25,034 bases of DNA from JAZDJP01 sp043803805 (GTDB lineage: Bacteria > Planctomycetota > JAZDJP01). Below, one piece after another: positions 8,164 to 15,951 of the stretch. The DNA lies in contig JAZDJP010000030.1 of NCBI GenBank assembly GCA_043803805.1, positions 1 through 25,034 of the forward strand, read 5' to 3'. Positions within the stretch are counted from its first letter, which is position 1. Each line of letters opens with the position of its first letter. A model generated the notes under the pieces. It did no database searches. It was given only the letters and a program-made list of their open reading frames with translations, and was not told the origin of the DNA. The position numbers were made by a program, and so were the translations under genes.

Positions 8164-9388
8164 ATTCCGACACTTCCTCCGCGAGCGGCGCCGCCTTCCG
8201 TTTCGCCTGGACGGCGCGCGCCTCCGGGAGGATGAGGCCGGAGGCGGCGACAATCATCCCGACCGAGATCCATCCCAGCGTGGACATGTCGAACCGGGAC
8301 ACCCAGAGGAAGGCCACCACCGGCGCCACCGCCCCTCGCACACCGTTGAAAAACGTATGGACCGACATATAGTCCGCCACCCGCGACGGCGGCGCGAATT
8401 TGGTCACCCAGAGACTCCACGCCACATCCCCTCCCGCCCCGGCCACGCCGTAGGCCACCGAGCCGAGGAACACCCCCCAATAGCCCCCGCCGGTGAAAAA
8501 CGACAGAGTCCCGACGGCGAATCCCACGTTGATCGCCACACGCAACACGATGAAGTTCATCCGGTCGAAGAGCCATCCCCACACCGGCGACAATATGAAT
8601 CTCACCGCCGCCGGGACCACCCCGGTCAGGAAGGCGATCTGTCCCGGCGTGAATTCATACCGGTAGCGCGGGTTCGCGAGCATCTCGACCCGGAGCGGCA
8701 CCATCATCAGGTTGGCGAACCCCATCAGCATCCAGCTCATGAGCATCCGCCGGAAGAGTTTGTCCTCCACCACGAACCGCAACGCATAAAACGGATGGGG
8801 CCGCTCCGCCGCCGCGAGCGGCCGCGAGGGGATGCGCGAGAGGCACCACGCCGAGAAGGCGAACGCCCCGGCGTACACCGCGAGCAGCCACCGATACCAC
8901 CCGAGGTCCGCGTCGAGAAGCCACCCCACCCCCCACGAAAACGCCGCCGCGACGGCGACGCGGACCATCACCGCCCGGGAGAAGAGCCTCCCGCGCGTCT
9001 CCTCCGAATAGTTGTCCTGGTACACCTGGGTCATGAGGGGCACCGCAGCCAGGAGCGACGTCATGGCGAGCGCGGCGAACAGGATGAAAGTCCACTCGGC
9101 CGGGAACAGCGCCGCGACGAGGAACGCCAGGGCTCCCGCCGCGCCGAAAAACGCCGCCGCGCGCGAGACCGGCCAATTCTTCCGCGCCACCACGAGGACC
9201 GTAAGGGGAGTAAGCAGAAGTCCGGCATTCGCGCTCGCCGCAAGGACGCCCTTCGCCAGGGGGGAGCTCTGGAACTGCCGGACGGCGATGAGCATGAGGA
9301 ACGTCGCCCCGGCGGTTTCGATGATGCCCGCCGCGAGGGCCCGCCGCAATTCCATCCGGAACGTGATGGCCGAAATCCGCGCGTCCAT
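8162..9388 (-). CDS. MFS transporter
   Basis: A 408-residue polytopic membrane protein with about 11-12 hydrophobic segments. Two halves are separated by a charged central loop (CLSRIPSRPLAAAERPHPF). Typical MFS features are present, such as the cytoplasmic loop EETRGRLFSRAVMVRV between helices and RFILSPVWGWLFDRMNFIVL in the second half. This architecture matches the major facilitator superfamily in the inner membrane. Substrate unknown. The start at 9388 is chosen because a TTGCGC-N16-GATAAT box lies 9 nt upstream; the longer frame to 9511 would run through that promoter and into glmS. It is divergent from glmS with a short shared promoter region. Confidence 0.85.
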   Translation of the reverse strand: MDARISAITFRMELRRALAAGIIETAGATFLMLIAVRQFQSSPLAKGVLAASANAGLLLTPLTVLVVARKNWPVSRAAAFFGAAGALAFLVAALFPAEWTFILFAALAMTSLLAAVPLMTQVYQDNYSEETRGRLFSRAVMVRVAVAAAFSWGVGWLLDADLGWYRWLLAVYAGAFAFSAWCLSRIPSRPLAAAERPHPFYALRFVVEDKLFRRMLMSWMLMGFANLMMVPLRVEMLANPRYRYEFTPGQIAFLTGVVPAAVRFILSPVWGWLFDRMNFIVLRVAINVGFAVGTLSFFTGGGYWGVFLGSVAYGVAGAGGDVAWSLWVTKFAPPSRVADYMSVHTFFNGVRGAVAPVVAFLWVSRFDMSTLGWISVGMIVAASGLILPEARAVQAKRKAAPLAEEVSE

Positions 9389-9397
9389 GAATTCCCG

Positions 9398-9425
9398 ATT
9401 ATCGCCGAAAGCGATTCCCGCGCAA
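9398..9425 (-). promoter_or_regulatory. Promoter of the MFS gene, leaderless-type
   Basis: On the minus strand: TTGCGC (9420-9425), 16-bp spacer, GATAAT (9398-9403), then 9 nt to the ATG at 9388. Confidence 0.5.
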
Positions 9426-9461
9426 TGGAATTGAACCGTCAGGGGACACGAACCGTCCCCG

Positions 9462-9489
9462 TTGACATCCTCGCTCCGCGAACGATAAT
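9462..9489 (+). promoter_or_regulatory. Promoter of glmS, leaderless-type
   Basis: TTGACA (9462-9467), 16-bp spacer, GATAAT (9484-9489), then 8 nt to ATG 9498. The -35 is perfect and the -10 differs from TATAAT at one base. No ribozyme-like glmS leader is possible in the 8-nt gap. Confidence 0.7.
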
Positions 9490-9497
9490 GACCCGTC

Positions 9498-11327
9498 ATG
9501 TGCGGCATCATCGGTTGCGTGGGATTGGCGACGGCGGCCCCGGAGGTGCTCGCAGGACTGCGGGCCCTCGAGTATCGCGGCTACGACTCGGCCGGCCTGG
9601 CGGCGCTGGATGACGGACAACTCCGGATCGTACGCGTCCGCGGACGGGTCGCCGGCCTGGACGAACGTCTTCGCGAAAACCCGGTGGGCGGATCCGTCGC
9701 CATCGGCCACACCCGGTGGGCCACCCACGGCGTGCCGAACGAAATCAACGCCCATCCCCACCGCGATTGCACGGAGCGCCTGGCCATCGTCCACAACGGC
9801 ATCATCGAAAATCACGCGGCCCTTCGAAAAACCCTCGAGGCCGAAGGACACGCATTCCGGTCCGGAACCGATTCGGAGGTGCTGGCCCATCTTCTGGAGC
9901 GCGGTATCGCCGGAGGAATGGATTTGACCGCGGCGCTCCGGCGGGCCATGACCGAAATCGAGGGAACCGCGGCGGTGGCGGCGATCTCGGCCGACTTCCC
10001 GGACCGGATCGTCGCCGCCCGGCGAGGCAGCCCGCTCGTCGTGGGACTGGACGACAACGTCCAGTGGATCGCCTCCGACGCCCTGCCCATCGCCCCGCAC
10101 ACACGCCGGGTGGTCTACCTGGAAGACGGGGAAACGGTCGTCCTCCGCCCGGGCGGCGTGGAGATCTTCGACCGCGACGGCCATCCGGTCCGCCGCGAAC
10201 CGACGATCATCGCCGGGAATCCCGCGGCCATCCGGAAGGATCACTGGGCCCACTTCATGCTCAAGGAGATCCACGAACAACCCCGGGCCGTCGAGGACAC
10301 CCTCCGCGGCCGGATCCGCCCGGACGGCATCGTGGACTTCGGCGAGGAAACCACGACCGCATCCTTCGCGCGGATGAAACGGATGGTCATCGTCGGCATG
10401 GGCACGAGCTGGCACGCCGGGCTCATCGGCCGCAACCTGATTGAACGATTCGCCCGGATCCCCGTGCAAGTGGATTATGCGGCCGACTTCCGCTACCGGG
10501 ATCCGGTGATGGACAAAGATACCCTGGTGCTCGCCCTCTCCCAGTCGGGCGAGACCGCCGACACCCTGGAAGCGGTGCGGCTGGCAGCAGCCGCCGGCGT
10601 CCCCACCGCGGCGATCGCGAACGTCATGGGATCCTCCCTCTCCCGGGAAACCGGCATCATCCTCTACACCCGTGCCGGCCCGGAGATCGGGGTGGCCTCG
10701 ACGAAAACCTTCATCGCCCAGATCGCCGTCCTCGCCCTGCTCGCCATCCGGCTCGGACGGGATCGGGGGACGCTTTCCCCCGGGGAGGCCGCGCGCCATC
10801 TCGACACGTTGCGTGGCGTTCCCGCGGGCCTCCGGGACGTCCTCCGGACAGCCGCCGACACCGAGGCGGTCGCCCGGGTGTACGCGGACGCGCGCGACTT
10901 CCTGTTCCTCGGCCGGGGAATGGGCTATCCCCTGGCGCTCGAAGGGGCGCTGAAACTCAAGGAGATCGCCTACATCCACGCGGAAGGGTATCACGCGGCG
11001 GAGATGAAACATGGCCCTATCGCGCTTATCGACGAAAACATGCCCGTGTTGTTCATCGCGGGAAAAGACCGGCACTACGGAAAAACGGCCGGCAACATCC
11101 AGGAGGTCCGGGCCCGCGGGGGACGGGTGATCGCCGTGGCCGGCCGGGATGACGGGGAAATCGCCCAAAACGCCGACCACGTCCTGCGCGTTCCCGACGG
11201 CGACGAACTGGCCAACGTATTCCTGACCGCCGTCCCCCTTCAGCTCCTGGCCTACTATGCGGCGGTCGCCCGGGGCTGTGACGTGGACAAGCCCCGCAAC
11301 CTGGCCAAGAGTGTCACCGTGGAATAA
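9498..11327 (+). CDS. glmS: Glutamine-fructose-6-phosphate aminotransferase (isomerizing)
   Basis: A 609-residue protein of full family length. It makes glucosamine-6-phosphate from fructose-6-phosphate and glutamine, the entry to UDP-GlcNAc for peptidoglycan and LPS. The N-terminal glutaminase domain starts MCGIIGCVG with the catalytic Cys next to Met1, and includes GHTRWATHG and HNGIIENHA. Two SIS sugar-isomerase domains follow (about residues 285-425 and 455-590), with LSQSGETADT and AEMKHGPIALID as landmarks. The canonical end DKPRNLAKSVTVE is intact. It is cytoplasmic. It is divergent from the MFS gene and followed 53 bp downstream by the DAHP synthase gene, which has its own promoter. 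Confidence 0.98.
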   Translation: MCGIIGCVGLATAAPEVLAGLRALEYRGYDSAGLAALDDGQLRIVRVRGRVAGLDERLRENPVGGSVAIGHTRWATHGVPNEINAHPHRDCTERLAIVHNGIIENHAALRKTLEAEGHAFRSGTDSEVLAHLLERGIAGGMDLTAALRRAMTEIEGTAAVAAISADFPDRIVAARRGSPLVVGLDDNVQWIASDALPIAPHTRRVVYLEDGETVVLRPGGVEIFDRDGHPVRREPTIIAGNPAAIRKDHWAHFMLKEIHEQPRAVEDTLRGRIRPDGIVDFGEETTTASFARMKRMVIVGMGTSWHAGLIGRNLIERFARIPVQVDYAADFRYRDPVMDKDTLVLALSQSGETADTLEAVRLAAAAGVPTAAIANVMGSSLSRETGIILYTRAGPEIGVASTKTFIAQIAVLALLAIRLGRDRGTLSPGEAARHLDTLRGVPAGLRDVLRTAADTEAVARVYADARDFLFLGRGMGYPLALEGALKLKEIAYIHAEGYHAAEMKHGPIALIDENMPVLFIAGKDRHYGKTAGNIQEVRARGGRVIAVAGRDDGEIAQNADHVLRVPDGDELANVFLTAVPLQLLAYYAAVARGCDVDKPRNLAKSVTVE

Positions 11328-11346
11328 TCCCGGGAGCGACACCCGG

Positions 11347-11374
11347 TTGACACCGCCCCGGCGGAAAGGATAAT
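11347..11374 (+). promoter_or_regulatory. Promoter of the DAHP synthase gene, leaderless-type
   Basis: TTGACA (11347-11352), 16-bp spacer, GATAAT (11369-11374), six C residues, then ATG 11381. The hexamers and spacer length are identical to those of glmS and ilvB. A GC-rich potential stem (CCGGG/CCCGG near 11330-11345) lies just upstream and could end glmS transcription, but it has no T-run. Confidence 0.72.
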
Positions 11375-11380
11375 CCCCCC

Positions 11381-12397
11381 ATGGTTATCGTGATGAAACC
11401 GGGCGCGACGCCCGACCAGGTGGAACACGTCATCCGGCAGGTCCGCGAGATGGGGCTCAAGGATCATCCCATCGTGGGCACCGAACTCACCGTCGTCGCC
11501 GTCATCGGGGACGACCGGAAAAAGGACCGCCAGGCCTTCGAATCCCTGCCCGGCGTGGAGAAGGTGGTTGCCATCCTGGCCCCCTACAAGCGGGCCTCGC
11601 GCGAGATCAAGCCCGACCGCACCGAGGTCCGCCTCGGCCCGGATTGCGTCATCGGCGGCCCGGAGGTCGTCGTCATCGCCGGGCCGTGCAGCGTGGAGAG
11701 CGAATCCCAGATTCTCGCCGCCGCGCGCGCCGTGAAGTCGGCCGGGGCGAAGGCGCTGCGGGGCGGGGCCTTCAAGCCGCGGACAAATCCCTATGTCTTC
11801 CAGGGACTCGGGGAGGAGGGGCTGAAACTTCTCGCCCGGGCCCGGGAGGAGACGGGACTTCCGATCGTCACCGAGATTCTCACGCCCGGCGAGGTGGACA
11901 TGGTCGTCGCCTACGCTGACTGCCTCCAGATCGGGACGCGCAACGCGCAGAACTTCAAACTTCTCGAGGCCTGCGGCCGCCAGCCGAAACCCGTCCTCTT
12001 CAAGCGGGGCCTGGCGAACACCATTGATGAATACCTTCAGGCCGCGGAGTACATCCTCGACGCAGGCAATCCCAATGTCATTCTTTGCGAACGCGGCATA
12101 CGCACGTTCGAGACCCACAGCCGGAACACGCTGTCGCTTTCGGCCGTGGCGGAGATCCGATACCGGTCGCACCTCCCCGTCATCGTGGACCCGAGCCAGG
12201 GCACCGGCCACGCCCACCTCGTCCCGGCCATGTGCAACGCGGCGGTGGCGGCGGGCGCGGACGGGCTTATTGTCGAGGTCCATCCCGACCCGGCCCACGC
12301 CCTCACGGACGCCGCGCAATCCATCGCCCCCGACGCCCTCGTGGCGATGATGCCGACACTTCGGAAAATTGCGGAGGCCGTGGGGCGGGCGTTATAA
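11381..12397 (+). CDS. aroF: 3-deoxy-7-phosphoheptulonate synthase, type I-beta
   Basis: A 338-residue enzyme that condenses phosphoenolpyruvate and erythrose-4-phosphate in the first shikimate-pathway step. Residues about 1-70 form a ferredoxin-like (ACT-type) regulatory domain, as in the Thermotoga enzyme, so feedback control by an aromatic amino acid is likely but is not shown here. The TIM barrel carries AGPCSVES (about 104-111), GGAFKPRTNPYVFQG, KRGLANTIDEYL, CERGIRTFETHSRNTL and VDPSQGTGH, which include the metal and phosphate ligands. The Ldh2-like gene starts within its stop codon (TAATG). The symbol aroF is used loosely for this class. Confidence 0.96.
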   Translation: MVIVMKPGATPDQVEHVIRQVREMGLKDHPIVGTELTVVAVIGDDRKKDRQAFESLPGVEKVVAILAPYKRASREIKPDRTEVRLGPDCVIGGPEVVVIAGPCSVESESQILAAARAVKSAGAKALRGGAFKPRTNPYVFQGLGEEGLKLLARAREETGLPIVTEILTPGEVDMVVAYADCLQIGTRNAQNFKLLEACGRQPKPVLFKRGLANTIDEYLQAAEYILDAGNPNVILCERGIRTFETHSRNTLSLSAVAEIRYRSHLPVIVDPSQGTGHAHLVPAMCNAAVAAGADGLIVEVHPDPAHALTDAAQSIAPDALVAMMPTLRKIAEAVGRAL

Positions 12398-13437
12398 TGC
12401 CGATGAAAGTTCCCTTCAATGCCCTCGTGAATTTCGGAACGCGCCTCCTCGCGGCGAAGGGCGTGCCGGCGAAACACGCGCGCCGGGCCGCCCGCGCGGC
12501 CGTGGAGACGGAGGCCGCCGGCGTAACGACGCATGGCCTGATCATGTTCTCCTACCTCAACGGGATGATCCCGGACCCCATCCGTCCGGACGCGGAACCC
12601 CGCATCGTCCGGGACACCGGCGCAACGGCGCTCGTGGACGGCAACGGCGCCCTCGGCCAGCGGGCCATGGCGGTGGCCGCGGACCTGGCGGTGAAAAAGG
12701 CCCGCCGCCACGGAACGGCCCTGGTGAGCGTGCGGAAATCGTTCTGGATCGGGGCGGCGGGGACTTATCTCATCCCGATCGCCCGGAAGGGATTCTTCGC
12801 CTGGCTCTCGGTTCAATCCTGCGCTTGCAAGGACACCCCTCCCGTCGGCGGCCGCGACGCCCGGTTCTCGACGAATCCCATCGCCCTGGCATTCCCCACG
12901 GGCGCCGATCCCGTGGTCGCCGACTTCTCCACCGCGGCGGTGTCCATGGGCCGGGTCCGGCGGACGGCCGCGCTCGGGGAAAAGGCCGCCGAGAAGATCT
13001 TCATGGATCGGGCGGGACGCCTCACGAACGACCCGCGGGCGGTTCTGGACGGCGGGACGATCCTGTTCACGGGTGGGCTTAACTTCGGCCACAAGGCCTA
13101 CGCGCTTTCCCTCTGGGCGGAGGCCCTGACGGCGATGGCCGGCGGGGACACGAACAACCCCGCGGCGCCCCAGCGGCAATCCTTTCATCTCGTGGTGACG
13201 GACCCGCGCGCCTTCGCGGGCGCGACCGCCTACCACAAGGAGATGAAACGCTTCATCGCCCACGTGAAATCCAGCCGTCGCCTTGCCGGTGTCTCCGAAA
13301 TTCGACTGCCGGGGGAACGGGGCTTCCGCCGGTTCCGGGAGGCGTTAAAAACGGGCGTCCCGGTGGAGACCCCCGTGCTTGACCGTCTCAACGATCTTGC
13401 CGCGACGTGCGGGGTGAAGGGGATATCCCCGCGGTAA
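12397..13437 (+). CDS. Ldh2/malate dehydrogenase-2 family oxidoreductase with altered active site
   Basis: A 346-residue protein of the malate/L-lactate/ureidoglycolate dehydrogenase family (Ldh_2 fold). Family landmarks are the THG motif (T45, H46, G47), a nucleotide-binding segment (FSTNPIALAFP at 157-167, then ADFSTAAVSMGRV at 175-187) and GHKAYALSLWAEAL near 231-244. The segment that normally reads N-x-H-x-G-x-x-G-Y is KSFWIGAAGTY at 114-124, with Trp117 in place of the usual His, and the Arg normally found after THG is not seen. Chemistry may therefore differ from malate or lactate oxidation. ATG 12397 overlaps the aroF stop; ATG 12403 is an alternative. A TATAAT (12393-12398) sits across the junction. 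Aromatic-pathway context is suggestive only. Confidence 0.8.
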   Translation: MPMKVPFNALVNFGTRLLAAKGVPAKHARRAARAAVETEAAGVTTHGLIMFSYLNGMIPDPIRPDAEPRIVRDTGATALVDGNGALGQRAMAVAADLAVKKARRHGTALVSVRKSFWIGAAGTYLIPIARKGFFAWLSVQSCACKDTPPVGGRDARFSTNPIALAFPTGADPVVADFSTAAVSMGRVRRTAALGEKAAEKIFMDRAGRLTNDPRAVLDGGTILFTGGLNFGHKAYALSLWAEALTAMAGGDTNNPAAPQRQSFHLVVTDPRAFAGATAYHKEMKRFIAHVKSSRRLAGVSEIRLPGERGFRRFREALKTGVPVETPVLDRLNDLAATCGVKGISPR

Positions 13438-13479
13438 TCGCCGCCCCGCGCGGAACGGATCATATCGAGGAAGCGTGAC

Positions 13480-14367
13480 ATGTCCCGAATCCTTTGTCCC
13501 GTTTGCATGAAGAGCGTGGACGCCTCCGAGATCGCCGACGTGGACGGGCAGAAACGCTGTGCCGCCTGCCGGGAGATGGCCCTTCGTCGGACCGTACCGC
13601 CCGTCACGCCCCCCGCCATTCCAGCTGATCCCGCGCCGCCCCCGGAGGAGGATTTCCCCCGGGAAAAGACCATTCCCCGCCAGTCCTTTTTCCGGCTCAT
13701 CCCCGGCGTGTTCGCATACCCGGCCAAAGGCAGAGGGCTTCTGTTGCTCGTCATGGGAACCGTGTTCTTCTGGATCCTGAATCTCCTCGGCTCCTTTTCC
13801 CTGTTCGGTCTGATCTTTGCTCTTCTGGCCGGAGGTTATCTCAGCGCATACATGATCCGGGTCGTTTCCAGTTCCGCCTCCGGGCACGAGGAACTGCCCG
13901 GCTGGCCGGAGTTTACCAATCTCTTTGACAGCGTTCTTGTCCCCTTTTTCCTCGTCACCGTGATCAACCTCACCGCCTTCCTGCCGGCCATTCTCTTCTG
14001 GTTCTTCTTTCGCCAAGACGATGCGACCTCCGCGATCACCCTCCTGGCGCTGTCGATCCTGGGTCTGCTTTATATCCCGATAGGACTTCTCGCGGTCGCG
14101 CTCTACAACACCGTCACGGCCCTGAATCCCCTGTTCCTCATCCCGACCATCTTCCGGGTTCCGCGGGAGTATCTGACGGCGTGCGTCCTGTTTGTGGCCG
14201 TCGCCGTCCTGCAGGCCGCCGGGACATACCTGGCGGAGTTCATCCCCGTTGCCGGCTCCCTGCTGGGCGCGTTCGCATCCCTTTACCTCCTGACGATCGG
14301 CATGCGGATCGTGGGACTCCTTTTCTTTGCCAACGAGGAGCGGTTGAACTGGTTCAGGGAAAAATAA
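13480..14367 (+). CDS. Zinc-ribbon integral membrane protein
   Basis: A 295-residue protein. The N-terminus has a C-x2-C ... C-x2-C zinc ribbon (CPVCMKSVDA, then KRCAACRE). A Pro-rich linker follows, then about 5-6 transmembrane helices from residue about 85 to 285. The central loop SASGHEELPGWPEFTNLFDS resembles the short amphipathic segment (G-x-x-LPEW) seen in DUF4013/Yip1-like bacterial membrane proteins; I offer that as a resemblance only. A GAGGA motif about 8 nt before the ATG supports this start and leadered translation, unlike the neighbouring promoters. It lies 11 bp before the nitrilase gene and may be co-transcribed. Function unknown. Confidence 0.75.
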   Translation: MSRILCPVCMKSVDASEIADVDGQKRCAACREMALRRTVPPVTPPAIPADPAPPPEEDFPREKTIPRQSFFRLIPGVFAYPAKGRGLLLLVMGTVFFWILNLLGSFSLFGLIFALLAGGYLSAYMIRVVSSSASGHEELPGWPEFTNLFDSVLVPFFLVTVINLTAFLPAILFWFFFRQDDATSAITLLALSILGLLYIPIGLLAVALYNTVTALNPLFLIPTIFRVPREYLTACVLFVAVAVLQAAGTYLAEFIPVAGSLLGAFASLYLLTIGMRIVGLLFFANEERLNWFREK

Positions 14368-14378
14368 ATCACCATCCC

Positions 14379-15149
14379 ATGCGCGTCGCCTGTCTCCAAT
14401 TCGACATCGCCTGGGAGGACAAGCCGGCCAATTTCGCCCGGGTGAGGAAACTTCTCGGCCGCTCGCGGATCCCGCGCGGCTCCCTGGTGATTCTCCCGGA
14501 GATGTTCGCCACCGGGTTCAGCATGAACGTGGCGCGAACCGCGGAACGGACCGGAGGGGAAACCGAACAATTTTTAGCGGAGGCCGCCCGGGAATCCGGC
14601 GTGTTCCTCCTGGGAGGTCTCGTTCGCACAGCCCCCGGCGGCCGGGGCCGGAACGAGGCTGTCGGGTTCGACCCCCGCGGCCGGCGGATCGCCCGGTACG
14701 CCAAGCGACATCTGTTCGCCCGCGGCGGAGAAACGGAACGCCGCCACGTCCCGGGTCGGCGCACGGTGACGTTCCGCTGGGGCGATTTCATGGTGGCGCC
14801 GGTGATTTGCTACGACCTGCGCTTTCCGGAGACATGCCGGGCGGCGGTGCGCCGGGGCGCGGATTTATTGATTGTGATCGCCAACTGGCCGGCGGCGCGG
14901 GCGGATGTGTGGCGGACGCTCCTCCGGGCGCGCGCCATCGAGAACCAGGCGTACGTCGCCGGCGTGAACCGCCTGGGCTGCGACCCCAAGGAGACTTATG
15001 ACGGGGGCAGTTTGCTCATCGGACCCAAAGGAGATATTCTGGCGGACGGCGGCCGGAAGGAAGGAATGATTTCGGCGGAATTTCGCCCGGCGGAAATCCG
15101 GACGTGGCGGCGCGAATTCCCGGCCCTGATTCCTGATTCGATAGAATAG
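14379..15149 (+). CDS. Carbon-nitrogen hydrolase, omega-amidase-like (YafV/Nit2 type)
   Basis: A 256-residue nitrilase-superfamily amidase. The catalytic triad is visible as Glu41 (ILPEMFATGFSMN), Lys109 (YAKRHLF) and Cys144 (VICYDLRFPE). The phrases LPEMFATGFSM and KRHLF are typical of the YafV/Nit2 branch, which hydrolyses alpha-ketoglutaramate or similar omega-amides left by glutamine transaminases; assignment to that exact substrate is inference. Later landmarks are NWPAARADVW, RARAIENQAYVAGVNR and YDGGSLLIGPKG. It starts 11 nt after the zinc-ribbon gene. Its stop lies only 4 nt from the stop of the convergent membrane-protein gene. Confidence 0.93.
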   Translation: MRVACLQFDIAWEDKPANFARVRKLLGRSRIPRGSLVILPEMFATGFSMNVARTAERTGGETEQFLAEAARESGVFLLGGLVRTAPGGRGRNEAVGFDPRGRRIARYAKRHLFARGGETERRHVPGRRTVTFRWGDFMVAPVICYDLRFPETCRAAVRRGADLLIVIANWPAARADVWRTLLRARAIENQAYVAGVNRLGCDPKETYDGGSLLIGPKGDILADGGRKEGMISAEFRPAEIRTWRREFPALIPDSIE

Positions 15150-15153
15150 CTCT

Positions 15154-15849
15154 TCAGGAAACACCCGAGGGGTTATTTGAACAACACCCGCTTCCCTCTT
15201 CTTTCCGACGAATCTCCCTCAGGAAAAGCAGGATGATTCCGGGACCAAACGACCACAGCATGACCGCCAGACCGGACATAATCCCAATTCCCGTTCCGAT
15301 CCCAACCAAACAACCCGGCCGGCGACTGACAACGATATGCGAAGGGATTGCCACGATCAATTCAAGAAGACTGCCTCCGATCAACACCGCGATGATATTG
15401 CGCTGAGCCCGAAAACGTTCCTGTTTGGCACTCCACAGAAAGAACGCGATACTCCAACCGATCCAATTGGCCCCGAGCAATCCCCAAACCAGCCATGTTT
15501 CCACGGTAGCATGCCGCTCAAACAACTCGTACAACGTTGAACATAACCCGAACAACATTAACGTCATGATGCCTCCCGCAATAATCACGGGGAGGATGAT
15601 CCTTTTTTTGCGGACCGGACGACAAAGATCCTTGGTTCCGGCAGAAAGGATGAAAATCGTCTGGGAAATCAGCGTTGTCAGGATCGTGAACGGGAGCCAG
15701 CCATCTCCCATGTCATGATTGCCCGGAGGAAGATACCGTGGCAATTTGTTCCAATACGCCATGCCATACAATCCGGCAAGAAGCGCCAGATACAAGGCCA
15801 GAAGGATTTTTGGCAACCAGGAACGGCCTATGGGGAATCGGCTCATCAT
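15154..15849 (-). CDS. Conserved membrane protein of unknown function
   Basis: A 231-residue protein with about six hydrophobic helices. A distinctive C-terminal stretch reads VVSRRPGCLVGIGTGIGIMS followed by SFGPGIILLF. I recall that Cys/Gly-rich pattern from uncharacterised membrane proteins in Planctomycetota-like genomes, but no function goes with it. ATG 15849 and ATG 15846 are both possible starts. The codon usage is noticeably more AT-rich than that of ilvB upstream. It lies 102 bp downstream of ilvB on the same strand, with an octamer-repeat gap between them, so co-transcription is possible but not evident. Confidence 0.7.
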   Translation of the reverse strand: MMSRFPIGRSWLPKILLALYLALLAGLYGMAYWNKLPRYLPPGNHDMGDGWLPFTILTTLISQTIFILSAGTKDLCRPVRKKRIILPVIIAGGIMTLMLFGLCSTLYELFERHATVETWLVWGLLGANWIGWSIAFFLWSAKQERFRAQRNIIAVLIGGSLLELIVAIPSHIVVSRRPGCLVGIGTGIGIMSGLAVMLWSFGPGIILLFLREIRRKEEGSGCCSNNPSGVS

Positions 15850-15861
15850 TTCCGATGACTT

Positions 15862-15951
15862 CCGAGTTTCCGTGGGAAAATGAATTATTCCGTGTTTCCG
15901 TCTTCTTTCGTGCTTTCGTGGTGTGATTTTCCGAATTTCGTGTTTTCGTGA
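15862..15951. repeat. Degenerate TTTCGTG/TTCCGTG octamer repeats
   Basis: The gap between ilvB and the membrane-protein gene is built from words such as TTCCGTGT TTCCGTCT, TTTCGTGC TTTCGTGG and TTTCGTGT TTTCGTGA, mostly in 8-bp register. The same words appear at 19082-19162. No terminator or promoter stands out. Confidence 0.65.

Noticed and set aside
9490..9497. glmS ribozyme or other riboswitch upstream of glmS
   Set aside because: Only 8 nt separate the -10 box from the start codon, so no structured leader fits if this promoter is used.
7667..9613. A 648-codon plus-strand frame across the nucleotidyltransferase, MFS and glmS start
   Set aside because: Covers real genes on the other strand and an octamer array; the product is Arg/His/Pro/Glu-rich with no domain.
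9399..11342. A 647-codon open frame on the minus strand opposite glmS
   Set aside because: It mirrors glmS in a GC-rich gene, shows Arg/Gly/His-rich low-information protein and no family motif, and would cover two promoters.
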